Program-made: the position numbers and the translations under genes | Origin: Ophiobolus disseminans | Taxonomy: Eukaryota > Ascomycota > Dothideomycetes > Pleosporales > Phaeosphaeriaceae | DNA: 64,000 nucleotides | NCBI GenBank assembly: GCA_010093685.1 | Contig: MU006233.1 | Coordinates: 124,001-188,000 of the forward strand | Reading direction: 5' to 3' | Notes under the pieces: generated by a model | Databases searched by the model: none | Seen by the model: the letters and a program-made list of their open reading frames with translations, nothing else | What the model was told of the DNA's origin: nothing | Part shown: positions 47,401 through 57,580 of the stretch, piece by piece | Layout of the letters: each line of letters begins with the position of its first letter | Position numbering within the stretch: position 1 is the stretch's first letter

Positions 47401-47969
47401 TCGGATGATAATTGACGCTGAAGGTGGTACGTCCAGCCCATCATCATGTGAGAACGGAGGATCAGTTTTAGAGTGCTGGAGTACCAGTTCAGCTTGCATG
47501 TTTCAAGAGCTCCTTAGATATCGACATGAACGCTTCAACAATGACGGGGGATAGAATTACAGATTCGTTTGACCCTTGACACTCTTTGCCAGCTGCCAAC
47601 TACTACTTAATAAATATGCTTGATGCTCGGATCGAAGTTGCGGGATTGGTTACGCTGGCCGTGATGATATCACTAATCGAGTGATACTAACAGCAAACAG
47701 GCAGGTTCGATGACACGCGCAACAAGGGCCATTGAGATGGTTATGATAAAGTATGTTGAGATTCGAGATGTTCTCGAAACTGTGGCGGTACAAGGTATGT
47801 GGCTATGTGGCTGACCGGGAGCACGGAACGCCGGGCTGAGAGATGCCAAGCCTGTGCTTCTAACCCAATTTAGGCATAACCTCAAAATTTTACTTGCGAG
47901 CGCTTCACAGCTGCAGCTCGTTCCCAATCATCTAGATCAACTCAGTTCCAAGGATCACGGCGCGAAACG
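44497..47969. other. Long intergenic region, no supported gene
   Basis: This is 3.5 kb between the divergent CDC25 and POL5 genes. It holds both promoters. Many medium frames (for example 45439-45885 plus, 44871-45356 plus) are Arg/Pro/Ser/Cys-rich, overlap on both strands and do not extend by plausible splicing. No tRNA, transposase or terminal repeat was recognised. Confidence 0.45.
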
Positions 47970-50900
47970 ATGGGCAATAAAACCAGGAAAAGGGACTGGG
48001 AGCCAGACCACGGTGGAAACGATCTCGAAGCACCTGCGAAACGGCGCAGACAGATCAACGAGGAACAAGTAAAGCTCTCGAAGCTCTACGAAGATTTGGC
48101 TGCCGAATCTGACGATGTACGATTTGAAGCCGCCAAACAGCTTATAGTGAAGTTCTCGCCTGAGAGTAAACCCGCAGCTAAAGATGTTGAGCAAGTCTTG
48201 TCACGACTGATCAAAGGTCTCTGCAGTCAACGTAAAGCAGCTCGAGTCGGGTTTTCTCTAACACTCACGGAGCTTCTGCGACAAATCTTTGGTCCAAACA
48301 AAACTCCAATTGAGGCCCTAAGACTCGATGTGGCAGCTTTGATCAGATTGATTGAAGAGAAAACAAAAGTAGAGGGCAACGTGCCAGGACGGGTGCGTAA
48401 AACCATTGTTCTACACGCTCCAATGCTCACTGAGTTAGGCACGACGTGACCACCTCATTGGGAAGCTTTTCGGCTACAAAGCAGTACTGCAGTCATCGAT
48501 AGTACTCGAATCGGAACTGTCCATGGAATGCTGGAATCAGCTCCTGGACCACATCTACGGAATGGCACGCGACGTCCCTTGGCTACGCGAAGAATGCGGT
48601 ATGGTCCTCGTCGAAGCGACCAAAAGCCTGCAAGGTCAAGCCCGATACCAAGAATGTGCAAAGGAGATGATCAGTCGTCTCAGCGCCTTCAAACTCATTT
48701 CTACACCTGAGGGTGTGGCTATTTGGCTGACTGTCCGGGAGAAGTACGAGGAAGTACTACTGGGGGGCATATGGCACGGGCAAGATCCCTTGTCAAATAA
48801 GGAACGCACCCGCTTAGCCAAGATACTCAAGGAAAACTATCAAGGCGCGCAAGAAGATGGAACTAGTGAGATAGTCAAATCTGGGACAACAAGCCCCAAT
48901 CCTACGTTCGCGTGGGACCTGGTCTTGTCCGAAATCTTGCGCAGAGATGAAGCGACTAAACTGGACAAGATTTCCCATAAAACAGACTTTCCGCAACTGT
49001 GGATTGACATCGTGGACAGTGAGTATGCTACGTCGAGCTTGAAACAGGGACTTACATCTACAGACAACCTTTTCGCATCTACGTCATCCCATGAGCGCAA
49101 GGCTTGGGGGTTTAAATTGCTGAGCAGCATGATTTCCAGTGTTCCGGATGAGTTGCTGTCTGCTCTTTTCAGTCCCAACCTAATGCGAACGTTGATCAAC
49201 CAGAGCAAGAAAGAGGACAGGTTTCTGCACTCTGCAGCACTATCCGCTCTGAATTCGATACAAGCAAGAGCTCAGCAGGAACCAAAGTCTGCGCTGCCCA
49301 TCTTCGTTTCTCTTACATCAAAGACTGGTAGTATAGATTTCGACAAAATCACCAAGACGAAGACGCTTGAACGACTTCTTCTATTGGCAGATGATCACAC
49401 TCTCAAGAAGATCATACGCCATCTCAACTCGTTGATCCTACGTCCAGCGAGCGAAGATCAGGCGGCTGCAGATAGCCGCCGCCATATCATTGCAGACCTG
49501 CTGCTCAACAGGGTCAAGCAATTCAAGCATTGTGAGGTCCGATTTGGTGATGCTGCTGAGCAGGAAGACTGGCTCCAGAAAACACTAGAGACTCTAGTCG
49601 AGTATGCATACTTCGTTCCTAGTCAGAATGCAAAGACGAGCAAAGTTCCACTCCCCCCCGTCAGCGAGCGAAGTCGGCAAATCTTCCAGGAACGTCTATC
49701 TTCGTGCCTCACGAAGCTGCTCAGTGTGGATGTTGGATCTCGCTCAAAATTTGCTCTTGCGGTTGTAGGCATGATCCAATCCAAAAATGCATCTTCGAAA
49801 TCTGTAGACTTGGCTTTCAAGGCAGACAAGTCGGTGGCCAAAACATTGGAAAAGGCGTCCCAAACATTGGACGCTATTTCTGCAAAGGTAGGTTAATCAT
49901 GTATCGCATAGAGCTTTCACTAACAAACTCGTATCAGGGATCGATGGCGGGGAATCAGATGGCCGCAGAAGGCTTTATTCTTCTCTACTCGCTGACTCTA
50001 CTCCAAGTCTACAATGGCGAAGGTGACGCCGTCCTGATGCTTGATGATCTTGACACCTCAAGAAAAGCAATGCTCAAGAAGGCGAAAGATGATACGAAAG
50101 AGGGCGCGGATGTTTTTGTCGAGATTGTACTGTCGTTCCTTGGCAATCAACGCACGTTGTTCCGACAAATCGGAGAAGAGGCTTTGTCGATCTTTTCATC
50201 TGAGATTAGTTCCGGGGGGTTAAGCTCGCTCACGGACGTCCTAGACATGGAGGAAAATCTGGAAGGACAGAACGAGCTGTTCAACCAAGGAGATGATGAT
50301 GTTGAGGAAGGCGACTCGAGCGATGACTCCGAGATCGACTCAGATGTGGAGATGGTTAACGGCGAAGCAAGCGTCTCTGATGATGGTTTGCCAGGCACCT
50401 CCGATTCTCAAGATACAAGCGACGAAAACGATAGCGATAGTGGTGATAGCGATGAAGGCAGTGAGGACGACGCCGAGCTGACTCAGTTCAACAATATGCT
50501 GGCGTTGGCACTGCAAACCTCGAAATCCACCATCGACGGCGAGGCCTTTGAAGACACGTCGGATGAATCGGACATGGACGATGAGCAGATGATGGCGCTC
50601 GATCCTCATCTTAGCAAAATCTTCCAACAGCGGAGTCAGATCACAAGCAAGAAGAAGGACAGAGAGGATGCCAAGCAGAACGTCGTACAGTTCAAGATGA
50701 GAGTCTTGGACCTCTTGGCAATCTACCTGGAGAAGCAGTATTCGAACCCGCTTACTCTGGCTGTTTTACTTCCGGTAGTGCGCCGCACTCGGGCCAGCGC
50801 AAACAAACAACTCGCAGAGAAGGCTTCCAAGCTCCTGAAGGCATTCTTTGACTCCCGCACGAAACACAAGGCCCCGCTCCCAAAGCTAGACGATGTGGAA

Positions 50901-51164
50901 CCTGTGTGGGAGATGTTGAAAGAGATTCACGACGAGGCAAAGATGGGCGGCGGCGCAAAGATGCATGCAGACGCATGCAGCAGTGCTAGTTTGCACGTGG
51001 CAAAGGTTCTTGTTGGCATGGATAGAGAGCATTACGCTGCTGTGGTGGATGTATATGCGGAGACACAGAAGCAGTGGTTCACGGACAAGATGTCATCGCT
51101 ACAGCCGTCGCTGTTTACGTCATTTCAGAACTGGTCGCTAAATGCACGCCATCAGGGAAAATAG
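47970..51164 (+). CDS. POL5: DNA polymerase V / Pol5 (MYBBP1A-like) nucleolar protein
   Basis: Three exons (47970-48392, 48439-49887, 49938-51164) give 1,032 residues. The N-terminus is basic (MGNKTRKRDWEP) and is followed by the Pol5 helical repeats: FEAAKQLIVKFSPESKPAAK, LIKGLCSQRKAARVGFSLTL, and VFVEIVLSFLGNQRTLFRQI. Residues from about 750 form a long acidic Asp/Ser/Glu stretch (SSDDSEIDSDVEMVNGEASV and onward), typical of Pol5/MYBBP1A. Despite its name, the yeast protein works in rRNA synthesis and pre-60S assembly rather than replication. Introns are 46 and 50 bp. The architecture and length match fungal Pol5. Confidence 0.92.
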
Positions 51165-51293
51165 TGCCACGGACGCACATGTAGTTGCAGAGATGTAGAA
51201 GAGCTTTCAGCGAAGGCAGTTGATGGTCATCTCCCTAGCACGAATTGCTGCGGTGATGTGTGACGTCATGTTGTGACTTGTATGAGGACACGG

Positions 51294-51320
51294 TCGAGAA
51301 TATCGAGAATATCGAGAATA
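51294..51320 (+). repeat. Three tandem copies of a 9-bp unit
   Basis: TCGAGAATA is repeated three times without change or gap. Its function is unknown. Confidence 0.9.
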
Positions 51321-51439
51321 GACCTTCGCATTGCCTCTAGAGGGATCCTATATTCTTAGTACTAGAGATTACTAGATTGGCTGAGCTACTGCCTAATCTA
51401 GAGAAATAAATTCTTCTTATTTCTCTCTTATTAACATAT

Positions 51440-51470
51440 GTAAGGGGTTGAACCAGGTTCAACCCCTTAC
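51440..51470. repeat. 31-bp perfect palindrome
   Basis: The left arm GTAAGGGGTTGAACC (51440-51454), a single A, and the right arm GGTTCAACCCCTTAC (51456-51470) are exact reverse complements. It ends two bases before the 5-bp target duplication of the LTR. It probably belongs to the older element into which the LTR element inserted. Confidence 0.9.
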
Positions 51471-51477
51471 AACATAC

Positions 51478-52080
51478 TGTTACGGACACCTCACAGCAGA
51501 TGTACTCGCGTCCAGGCAATGACAGTAATAAGGAATCAGCCGCAGGTAAGCCACAGGGCCCGGGAAAGAATGACACAGGATGCCCCGCGCTTAGCAGGTC
51601 ACGTGACCCGCTAGCGCGTACTGCCTGCAGTAGCGCGTTCTGCAGCCTTGGCAGCGTTCTGCACGCAGAACGGCCGTTCTGCAGCAGAACGAACGTTCTG
51701 CTAGCAGAACGCCAGAAGGATGGCAGAACAGCACGAATTGCGGCAGAACGAAATACAGGACAAGACGAAGAATGGGACTATATAGCAGAGGAGGATCTCT
51801 CAGGTTATGGTTTCTCTTCGTAGTCAATCTTCCATAGATAGTCAGTGCAAGGTCTCTTTACCTAAATTGAATATCTGTTACACTCTCGCAGTGTTGGTTG
51901 AAGCTTCGCAAGAACGACCCCTCGTTGTCTGTCCCGAACTCACAGAAGCCCTACCATCAGCGCCACACCTCCTTGTCATCCTCCCGCCTACCTAAGGTTA
52001 AGAGCCTGGAACACCCGAACTCGTGTGAGACCGGACAAGCCAGGACCTCAGAGAAGTATAGGAGAACACCGTTGATAACA
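51478..52080. mobile_element. Solo LTR of a retrotransposon (603 bp)
   Basis: The element begins TGTTACGG and ends GATAACA, giving TG...CA termini with a 5-bp inverted repeat (TGTTA/TAACA). It is flanked by the 5-bp direct repeat CATAC. No gag, protease, integrase or reverse-transcriptase sequence lies next to it, so it is a solo LTR left by recombination between two LTRs. Inside are a set of palindromes built on GTTCTGC/GCAGAAC (51637-51749) and a TATATA box at about 51779, suggesting plus-strand orientation with U3 at the left. The superfamily (Copia or Gypsy) cannot be told from the LTR alone. Confidence 0.85.
51637..51749. repeat. Helically phased GTTCTGC/GCAGAAC palindrome array in the LTR
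   Basis: GTTCTGC occurs at 51637, 51656, 51676 and 51695. GCAGAAC occurs at 51665, 51684, 51704, 51723 and 51743. Three pairs form near-perfect palindromes (GTTCTGC-AC-GCAGAAC, GTTCTGC-A-GCAGAAC, GTTCTGC-TA-GCAGAAC) whose starts are 20 and 19 bp apart. The spacing is about two helical turns. Confidence 0.85.
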
Positions 52081-52190
52081 CATACCTCACGGGCGAGCTG
52101 ATCACTCTGCCAAGACCCCACCAAAATCAGTACTGTATACAACCGTATAGCACCGTCAAGAATTGTTATAGAGAATCGTAATAGGCCATT

Positions 52191-52475
52191 CTACTCAGAA
52201 TCTATCGCTGCTTCTTGCTTACATGTGCGCGCGTTATGTCCTGCCTCGCCGCAGCGTCCACAGCGTCGTTGGCTAGGCTTACCTGCCTTAAAGCGCACCC
52301 TCTTCTTTGCCTTCTTCCCATTACTACGCGCCCCAAACTCCTTAAGGGTCGTTAGTCGCACGCCTTTCTTAATCGTCAAGGTCTCTTGCTGCTGCACGCG
52401 CTTCCTTTTATGTGATCTACGCTTACTTAAGGCCTTGTTGGCGGTTTGGAGCTTAGCGTTGCGCTTGCTGCTCAC
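52191..52475 (-). pseudogene. C-terminal fragment of a pogo/Fot1-type (DDE) transposase
   Basis: The frame reads AKLQTANKALSKRRSHKRKR, QQQETLTIKKGVRLTTLKEF and, at the end, a CCHC zinc knuckle RRCGRCGEAGHNARTCKQ before the stop. Fungal Fot1/pogo transposases end with exactly this type of basic segment and knuckle. The DDE catalytic domain is missing upstream (52476 onward has no matching frame before UBP14). This is therefore a truncated relic. The frame of the remnant is still open over 94 residues. Confidence 0.7.
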
Positions 52476-52677
52476 CGTCTAGTCCGTCATTGGTGGGTCG
52501 AGGTGCCTGGTGCCTGCGTTTGCCTGTCACTCCACTGTTGCCCCACCTAGAGCTAGTCTACGAAAGCTACCCGTGGGCCTGGCACAGCAAACAATCAACA
52601 GAGCTCCTACACTTTATACGTATACACTTGCTATCCACTTCCTCAACTACGCCTACTTGCCTTTGGTCGCACACACA

Positions 52678-55169
52678 ATGGCCTGTACGCACGTCAACGC
52701 GCCTGGTAATTGCCCCGCATTCTTTGCCCCACGCGATGCGCCGACTGCTTGCATTCGCTCCCCCGCTGTCTGAGGCGGTAGTGTTTACATAGTGCAGAGC
52801 TCCGCCCACCAGGGCCAACGCAGTCTGTGTACCGTGAAGACTGCACGCAGTGCTTCGACTCGATCGACGACCCCGCCGGCCTCGATGTCTGCCTCTACTG
52901 CTTCAACGGCGGATGCACGAGCGACCGGAACCACTCCCTCCTCCACGTGTCGTCGACGAATCATCCTCTGGTCCTCAACATCAAGCGCACGCGCAAGAAG
53001 GTTCAACGCGATGAGCCGCCCCAGAAGATGACCAAGCTCGCCATTGCCGCCGAGACAGAAACCGACCGCTACGACACATCTACACAAGTGAAATGCTACG
53101 AGTGCGGGGTGGACGACGTAGAAAAGAGCTCGGGCAAGCTTCCGGAGCTCGTTGACGCGGTGTTGAAGGCAAACACGTTCGCACGGCAAGAGGAGGTCAA
53201 GGCATGGGAGCAGGAGCTGACCGCATGTGAGCACACACTGTGCCTGGAACAAGTGGCGGCTAGACAGATCGAGTCTCAGACCCTGGGCCACTGCTCAGAG
53301 TGTGAGCTCAATGAGAACCTCTGGCTGTGCTTGTCCTGCGGCAACTTGGGCTGTGGCCGTCAGCAGTTCGGTGGCAGTGGTGGCAATTCACATGGTGTGG
53401 GACACACGAAGACGACCGGCCACCCCGTAGCGGTCAAACTGGGATCCCTCACTGCTGACGGAACGGCTGACATCTACTGCTATGCTTGCGACGAAGAGCG
53501 TGTCGACCCGGAGCTTCCAAACCACCTTGCCCATTGGGGCATCAACATCAAAGACAGGGTCAAGACTGAGAAGAGCTTGACAGAGATGAACGTGGAGCAG
53601 AATCTACGGTGGGAGTTCTCTATGGTGACCGAGGACGGCAAAGAGCTCAGGCCCTTGTTTGGACCCGACTTCACTGGCTTAAAAAACCTCGGGAATAGCT
53701 GCTACCTCAACAGTACCTTGCAGGCGCTGTTTGCCATGCCCGAGTTCAAGGACCGATACTACCTACCAGACGAAGCACCGCCGAGCACGCCACAGCCTGC
53801 CGATGACCTCGAGACACAGTTGCGCAAAGTCGCCCACGGCCTGATTTCTGGTCGGTACTCCAAACCAGACAGCGATGTGACAGTCTCAGAGTACTCACCA
53901 GAGGTTCCGCATCAACGTGGTCTGGCTCCTGCAATGCTGAAGCATCTGGTGGGACGCGGCCACGAAGAGTTCTCGACTATGCGGCAGCAAGATGCGTTCG
54001 AACTGCTCCTGCACCTGCTCAAGCTGATTTCACGCTCTCAACACGTTGCACCCCATAAAGACCCTGTAGACGCTTTCCGCTTTGCCATGGAACAGCGCCT
54101 ACAATGCATTGGATGTAAGCGGGTCCGCTACCGAACGGACGAGCAAGAGAACATCTCCATCCCTGTTCCTATCCGGCGAATACCAAAGGACGTTCAAATG
54201 GAGGTGACTAACAACAGCGGCAAAGATCAGGAGAAAGAAGAGTTTGAATCTGTTTCTTTGAAAGAGTGCCTGGATATCTTCACTGCCGAAGAGATGGTTG
54301 AGCTTACATGCGGTGCATGCGGTAGCAAAGATGGCTTCCTCAAGAGGAGTATGTTCAAGACCTTTCCAGCGGTGCTAGCTGTCAATGCTAGACGGTTCGA
54401 GCTCGTCAACTGGGTCCCCACGAAGCAGGATGTTCCGGTGATCGTCAACGATGAGCCGTTCTCGTTCGATGCTTACAAGTCCAGGGGCTTAGTGGGTGGC
54501 GAAGAACTCCTCCCAGATGACGCAGCCACGGGAGCTGCGTCTAACAAGTGGACACCAAATGAGGCCGCGTTGTCAATGCTCGAAGCCATGGGGTTCCCGA
54601 GGATCAGATGCGAAAAGGCATTACACGCAACTGGTAACGAAGATCCCGAAGCAGCCTCAAATTGGCTTTTCGCGCACATGGAGGATCCTGACATCGACGA
54701 GCCCGCTGACTTCAACGCTGGCAGTGGCTCAGGCGCTTCTACTGCTCCAACCGCAATTGCCCCCGAGAAGATTGAGAATTTGGGTGCTATGGGCTTTAGT
54801 GCTCCTCAAGCGCGACAAGCTCTGAGAGAGACCGGTGGTGACATGGAGCGCGCTGTAGATTGGTTGTTCAGTCACCCCGATGCCCAAGGCGACTTTGACG
54901 AGGGTTCCAGCTCAGAGACGCCCGCTGCACGGCAAGAGAAGACAGTGCCGGGCAGTGACGTGCTGCCTGCAGACTTCCAGCTTCAGTCCATCGTCTGCCA
55001 CAAGGGAAGCTCCATTCACGCTGGTCATTACGTTGCCTTCGTTCGCAAGCAAGTACCAGACGAACAGAGTCCGTCGTGGGTCCTCTACAATGACGAGAAG
55101 GTGGCTAAGGCTGCTGACGTTGAAGAGATGAAAAAGTTCGCATACGTGTACTTCTTCAGGCGTTTGTAA
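52678..55169 (+). CDS. UBP14: Ubiquitin C-terminal hydrolase Ubp14/USP5
   Basis: A 28-nt first exon (52678-52705, MACTHVNAP) and a long second exon (52798-55169) give 799 residues. Order: the cryptic zinc finger (YREDCTQCFDSIDDPAGLDV), the ZnF-UBP domain (CEHTLCLEQV, then HCSECELNENLWLCLSCGNL, ending HGVGHTKTTGHPV), the Cys box GNSCYLNSTLQALF with nucleophile at about residue 311, two UBA domains (AALSMLEAMGFPRIRCEKAL and EKIENLGAMGFSAPQARQAL), and the His box IHAGHYVAF near the end. It disassembles free polyubiquitin chains and so supports proteasome function. The start is supported by the family start MACxHV. Confidence 0.96.
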
Positions 55170-55720
55170 GGTGGGTCTGCATGGGTGGAATGGGTCAAGC
55201 ATTATTGGCTGGCGAAGGGCGTAAGAGTGAGCATTGACTGCGCAGACTAAGAACAAAAGCATAGCATGGTGTGGCAGGGGCGCGGTTGATGCAGAGACTC
55301 GCACATGCAATGGAGCGGAGCGCAGGTGCTGGAATCAACATCAGCGTTATTTGACCAGACTCGGCACATGCAGTTTCGAAGTACATGTGATAGATAACAT
55401 CTTCCACATGGCTGTGAATTTGTGTGGGTGCTCAACGGGAGTGTATGTTCGCTTCAAGTGCTCTTGCGGCCATTAAATGAAGATACAAGGATCTCGTGAT
55501 AGCGTCGGAAATGGCGCTCGGGGCCGTTTGTGCTTCTCCGAGGCGGGGCTGCTTGGCGTGCTCATGCAGAGGCGAATGCGCTCATCGGGTTTAACATTTC
55601 CTCTTACCACCATCATTCTCTCACCACCTACCACAACTTCACGAACACGACAGACCTCGCTCATACAGACCTACTGCATCATCACCGTCTTCCCAAACAC
55701 TACACATACTCCCTATCGCC
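55170..55720. other. Intergenic spacer
   Basis: This is 551 bp between UBP14 and ISU1, both plus-strand. It holds the UBP14 3' UTR and the ISU1 promoter. No coding signal. Confidence 0.45.
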
Positions 55721-56492
55721 ATGTTCAGGAGAGTAGCAGCAGCAGTTCCTTCGCAGGCCGGTCGCGTCCTGGCAACAGCCGCCAGACCGAGCATCGCATC
55801 GCCAATCCGCACAGCAGCACCCGCGCTATCGGCCTCTGGACGGCGGCAATACCACGAGAAAGATAAGTTGTCCTTGAGTGCGACGGCAGATTCGAGGAAT
55901 TGGTGGCGATAGAGACATCGGACCCGCTCCCGAGACCTCGGATCCCCGTTGCTTTGCACCCAACGCACAGCTAACAGCCCCAGCACTGCTCGACCACTAC
56001 AACAAGCCGCGCAATGTCGGCTCCATGTCCAAAGCCGATAACGACGTCGGCACCGGCCTCGTCGGCGCCCCAGCGTGCGGCGACGTCATGAAGCTGCAGA
56101 TCCGCGTCGACCCCAACAACAACACCATCAGCGACGTCAAGTTCAAGACCTTTGGCTGCGGCAGCGCGATTGCGAGTTCGAGTTATTTGACCGAGTTGGT
56201 GCGTGGTATGACGCTCGAAGATGCGGCGAGGATTAAGAACACGGAGATTGCGAAGGAGCTTTGCCTACCGCCTGTCAAGTGTGAGTAGTCAACGAACGAG
56301 AGGAGAGAGGCTGCGAAAAGAGTATACTGACTGGCCACAGTGCATTGCTCCATGCTTGCAGAGGACGCTATCAAATCCGCCATTTCGAACTACTACACCA
56401 AGAACCCCAATGCACGAGCAACAGACCTTGGCGGCAAGTCGGCGCCGCTGCCCAAGGTTGAGGTCGAGACCGTGTCGGCTGCCGCGGCGTAG
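55721..56492 (+). CDS. ISU1: Mitochondrial Fe-S cluster scaffold Isu1/IscU, with an apparent AT-AC intron
   Basis: Three exons (55721-55862, 55987-56280, 56341-56492) give 195 residues. The presequence (MFRRVAAAVPSQAGRVLATA and onward) targets mitochondria. The IscU fold follows with all three cluster cysteines: GAPACGDVM, KTFGCGSAIASSS and LHCSMLAEDA. The LPPVK chaperone-binding motif is at the end of exon 2. The protein is the scaffold on which Nfs1 builds 2Fe-2S clusters. Intron 2 is ordinary GT-AG. For intron 1, only the AT-AC junction given here yields the family sequence YHEKVLDHYNKPRNVGSM. GT-AG alternatives add extra residues. Confidence 0.88.
55863..55986 (+). other. Putative U2-type AT-AC intron in ISU1
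   Basis: The intron begins ATAAGTTG after GAGAAAG and ends CCCCAGCAC before TGCTCGAC, 124 nt. ATAAGT is the known 5' site of U2-dependent AT-AC introns, not the U12 site ATATCC. A CTAAC branch-like sequence at 55971-55975 puts the branch A 12 nt before the AC end. Joining G to TG makes GTG (Val), giving HEK-V-LDHY. Confidence 0.7.
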
Positions 56493-57580
56493 AAGGAGCG
56501 TGGGCGATGTAAATTGAACGAAAGAGAGGGATGTAGAGCCCGCGAAAGCTTGCCGTCAGAGATAGTCCCAAATTACTTTTCCTTTGCCGGCAGCAAGTTT
56601 AGCTCTTGAACGTGCCTGGGCGGGTTCCAAGGCGTTTGAGCGTTTGTGGTTCTGTGGCTGTATATAAAAAGTCTGCAGAAGGCTTTGGGTACGACACCAG
56701 AATGTCTACAGATACCCTCTTACCTAGCAACAATATAAAAAAGTACAATGAATGCTCTCTCAGAGTAATGAGATTGAAGAGGCGGTCCAGAGGTTCGTGC
56801 AATGCGCAATGGGTGGGATGATGGTAAGAAGTTTTGAAACAAATTGAGTAAGTAGATAAGTGCAGTGAGGAGAGGAGAGAAGATGTCGTTTGGATCAAAC
56901 GTGTCTTGCACAGTCGGCTCGTTTCTGAAAGTTGTGAGCTGAGCATCACGCCACTAGCCGCGTGTGGGGAAGAATCGGATCTGATAACGGACGTCATGGA
57001 GGGCATCAAATCGAACGCAGATGTAGACTATCGTCAATGCCTGTGGTAGAGGCAATGTATGTTCGACTCTCAAGAACTTCAAATATAATGCAGTCCTCAC
57101 CCACGCACACAACAATTCAGTAAACACGCAGTACTAATATTGTACATCCTCCACTCTATATTGTGCCCCTCTCCCAGTCCAGCATGACATTCTATCATGA
57201 ACCCTCCTTCCCTCTAGACGAGCGCTTCAATGAAAGGGGAGATGCAAGTGGCAATGCATTCACGCGACCAAAAAGAACCAATGGGACCAAAACAAGTGAC
57301 GCCATCGCTGTGTTGTGCCGTGTATAGGGTAATTTCTCCAGAGTCCGCCGTCCAGAACCTGTTCCTGTTTTCCTCCCAATGCAATGCTGAATGACGGTAA
57401 GAAAAGGGTGTGGTGTCGCACTATACAATTGGTCGGGGGTGGTGTCGTGATGGGGTTGGGTTGCGTGGCCTCTTGTGGGAGAGTCTTAGGGCACGACCTG
57501 ATGTGGTGGGCTCATGCTGCGGGACAATGTTGCGGCGGTAGTCGCTATCCCTATGTGGTGCCGGCGCCGAGGGAGGTACT
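56493..57580. other. Convergent 3' intergenic region
   Basis: This is 1.09 kb between the 3' ends of ISU1 (plus) and the mitochondrial carrier (minus). It is AT-richer and has no supported gene. Confidence 0.45.

Larger units (their letters stand above)
51165..51477. other. AT-rich island edge with nested inverted repeats
   Basis: This is the 3' flank of POL5. It contains three perfect tandem copies of TCGAGAATA (51294-51320). It also contains a run of inverted repeats: CTAGATT...AATCTAG, AGAGAAATAA...TTATTTCTCT (51400-51426), and a 31-bp perfect palindrome at 51440-51470. It looks like the end of a degraded mobile element. Confidence 0.6.
51473..52085. repeat. Target-site duplication CATAC flanking the LTR
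   Basis: CATAC occurs at 51473-51477, directly before the LTR, and again at 52081-52085, directly after it. A 5-bp duplication is normal for integrase-mediated retrotransposon insertion. Confidence 0.85.

Noticed and set aside
51456..51470. GGTTCAACCCC resembling a tRNA T arm
   Set aside because: No acceptor or anticodon stem around it. It is one arm of the 31-bp palindrome.
55863..55986. GT-AG model for ISU1 intron 1 (donor GTGCGA at 55878, acceptor before CACTGC)
   Set aside because: It keeps phase but inserts extra residues between HEK and LDHY, a position where the family has no insertion.
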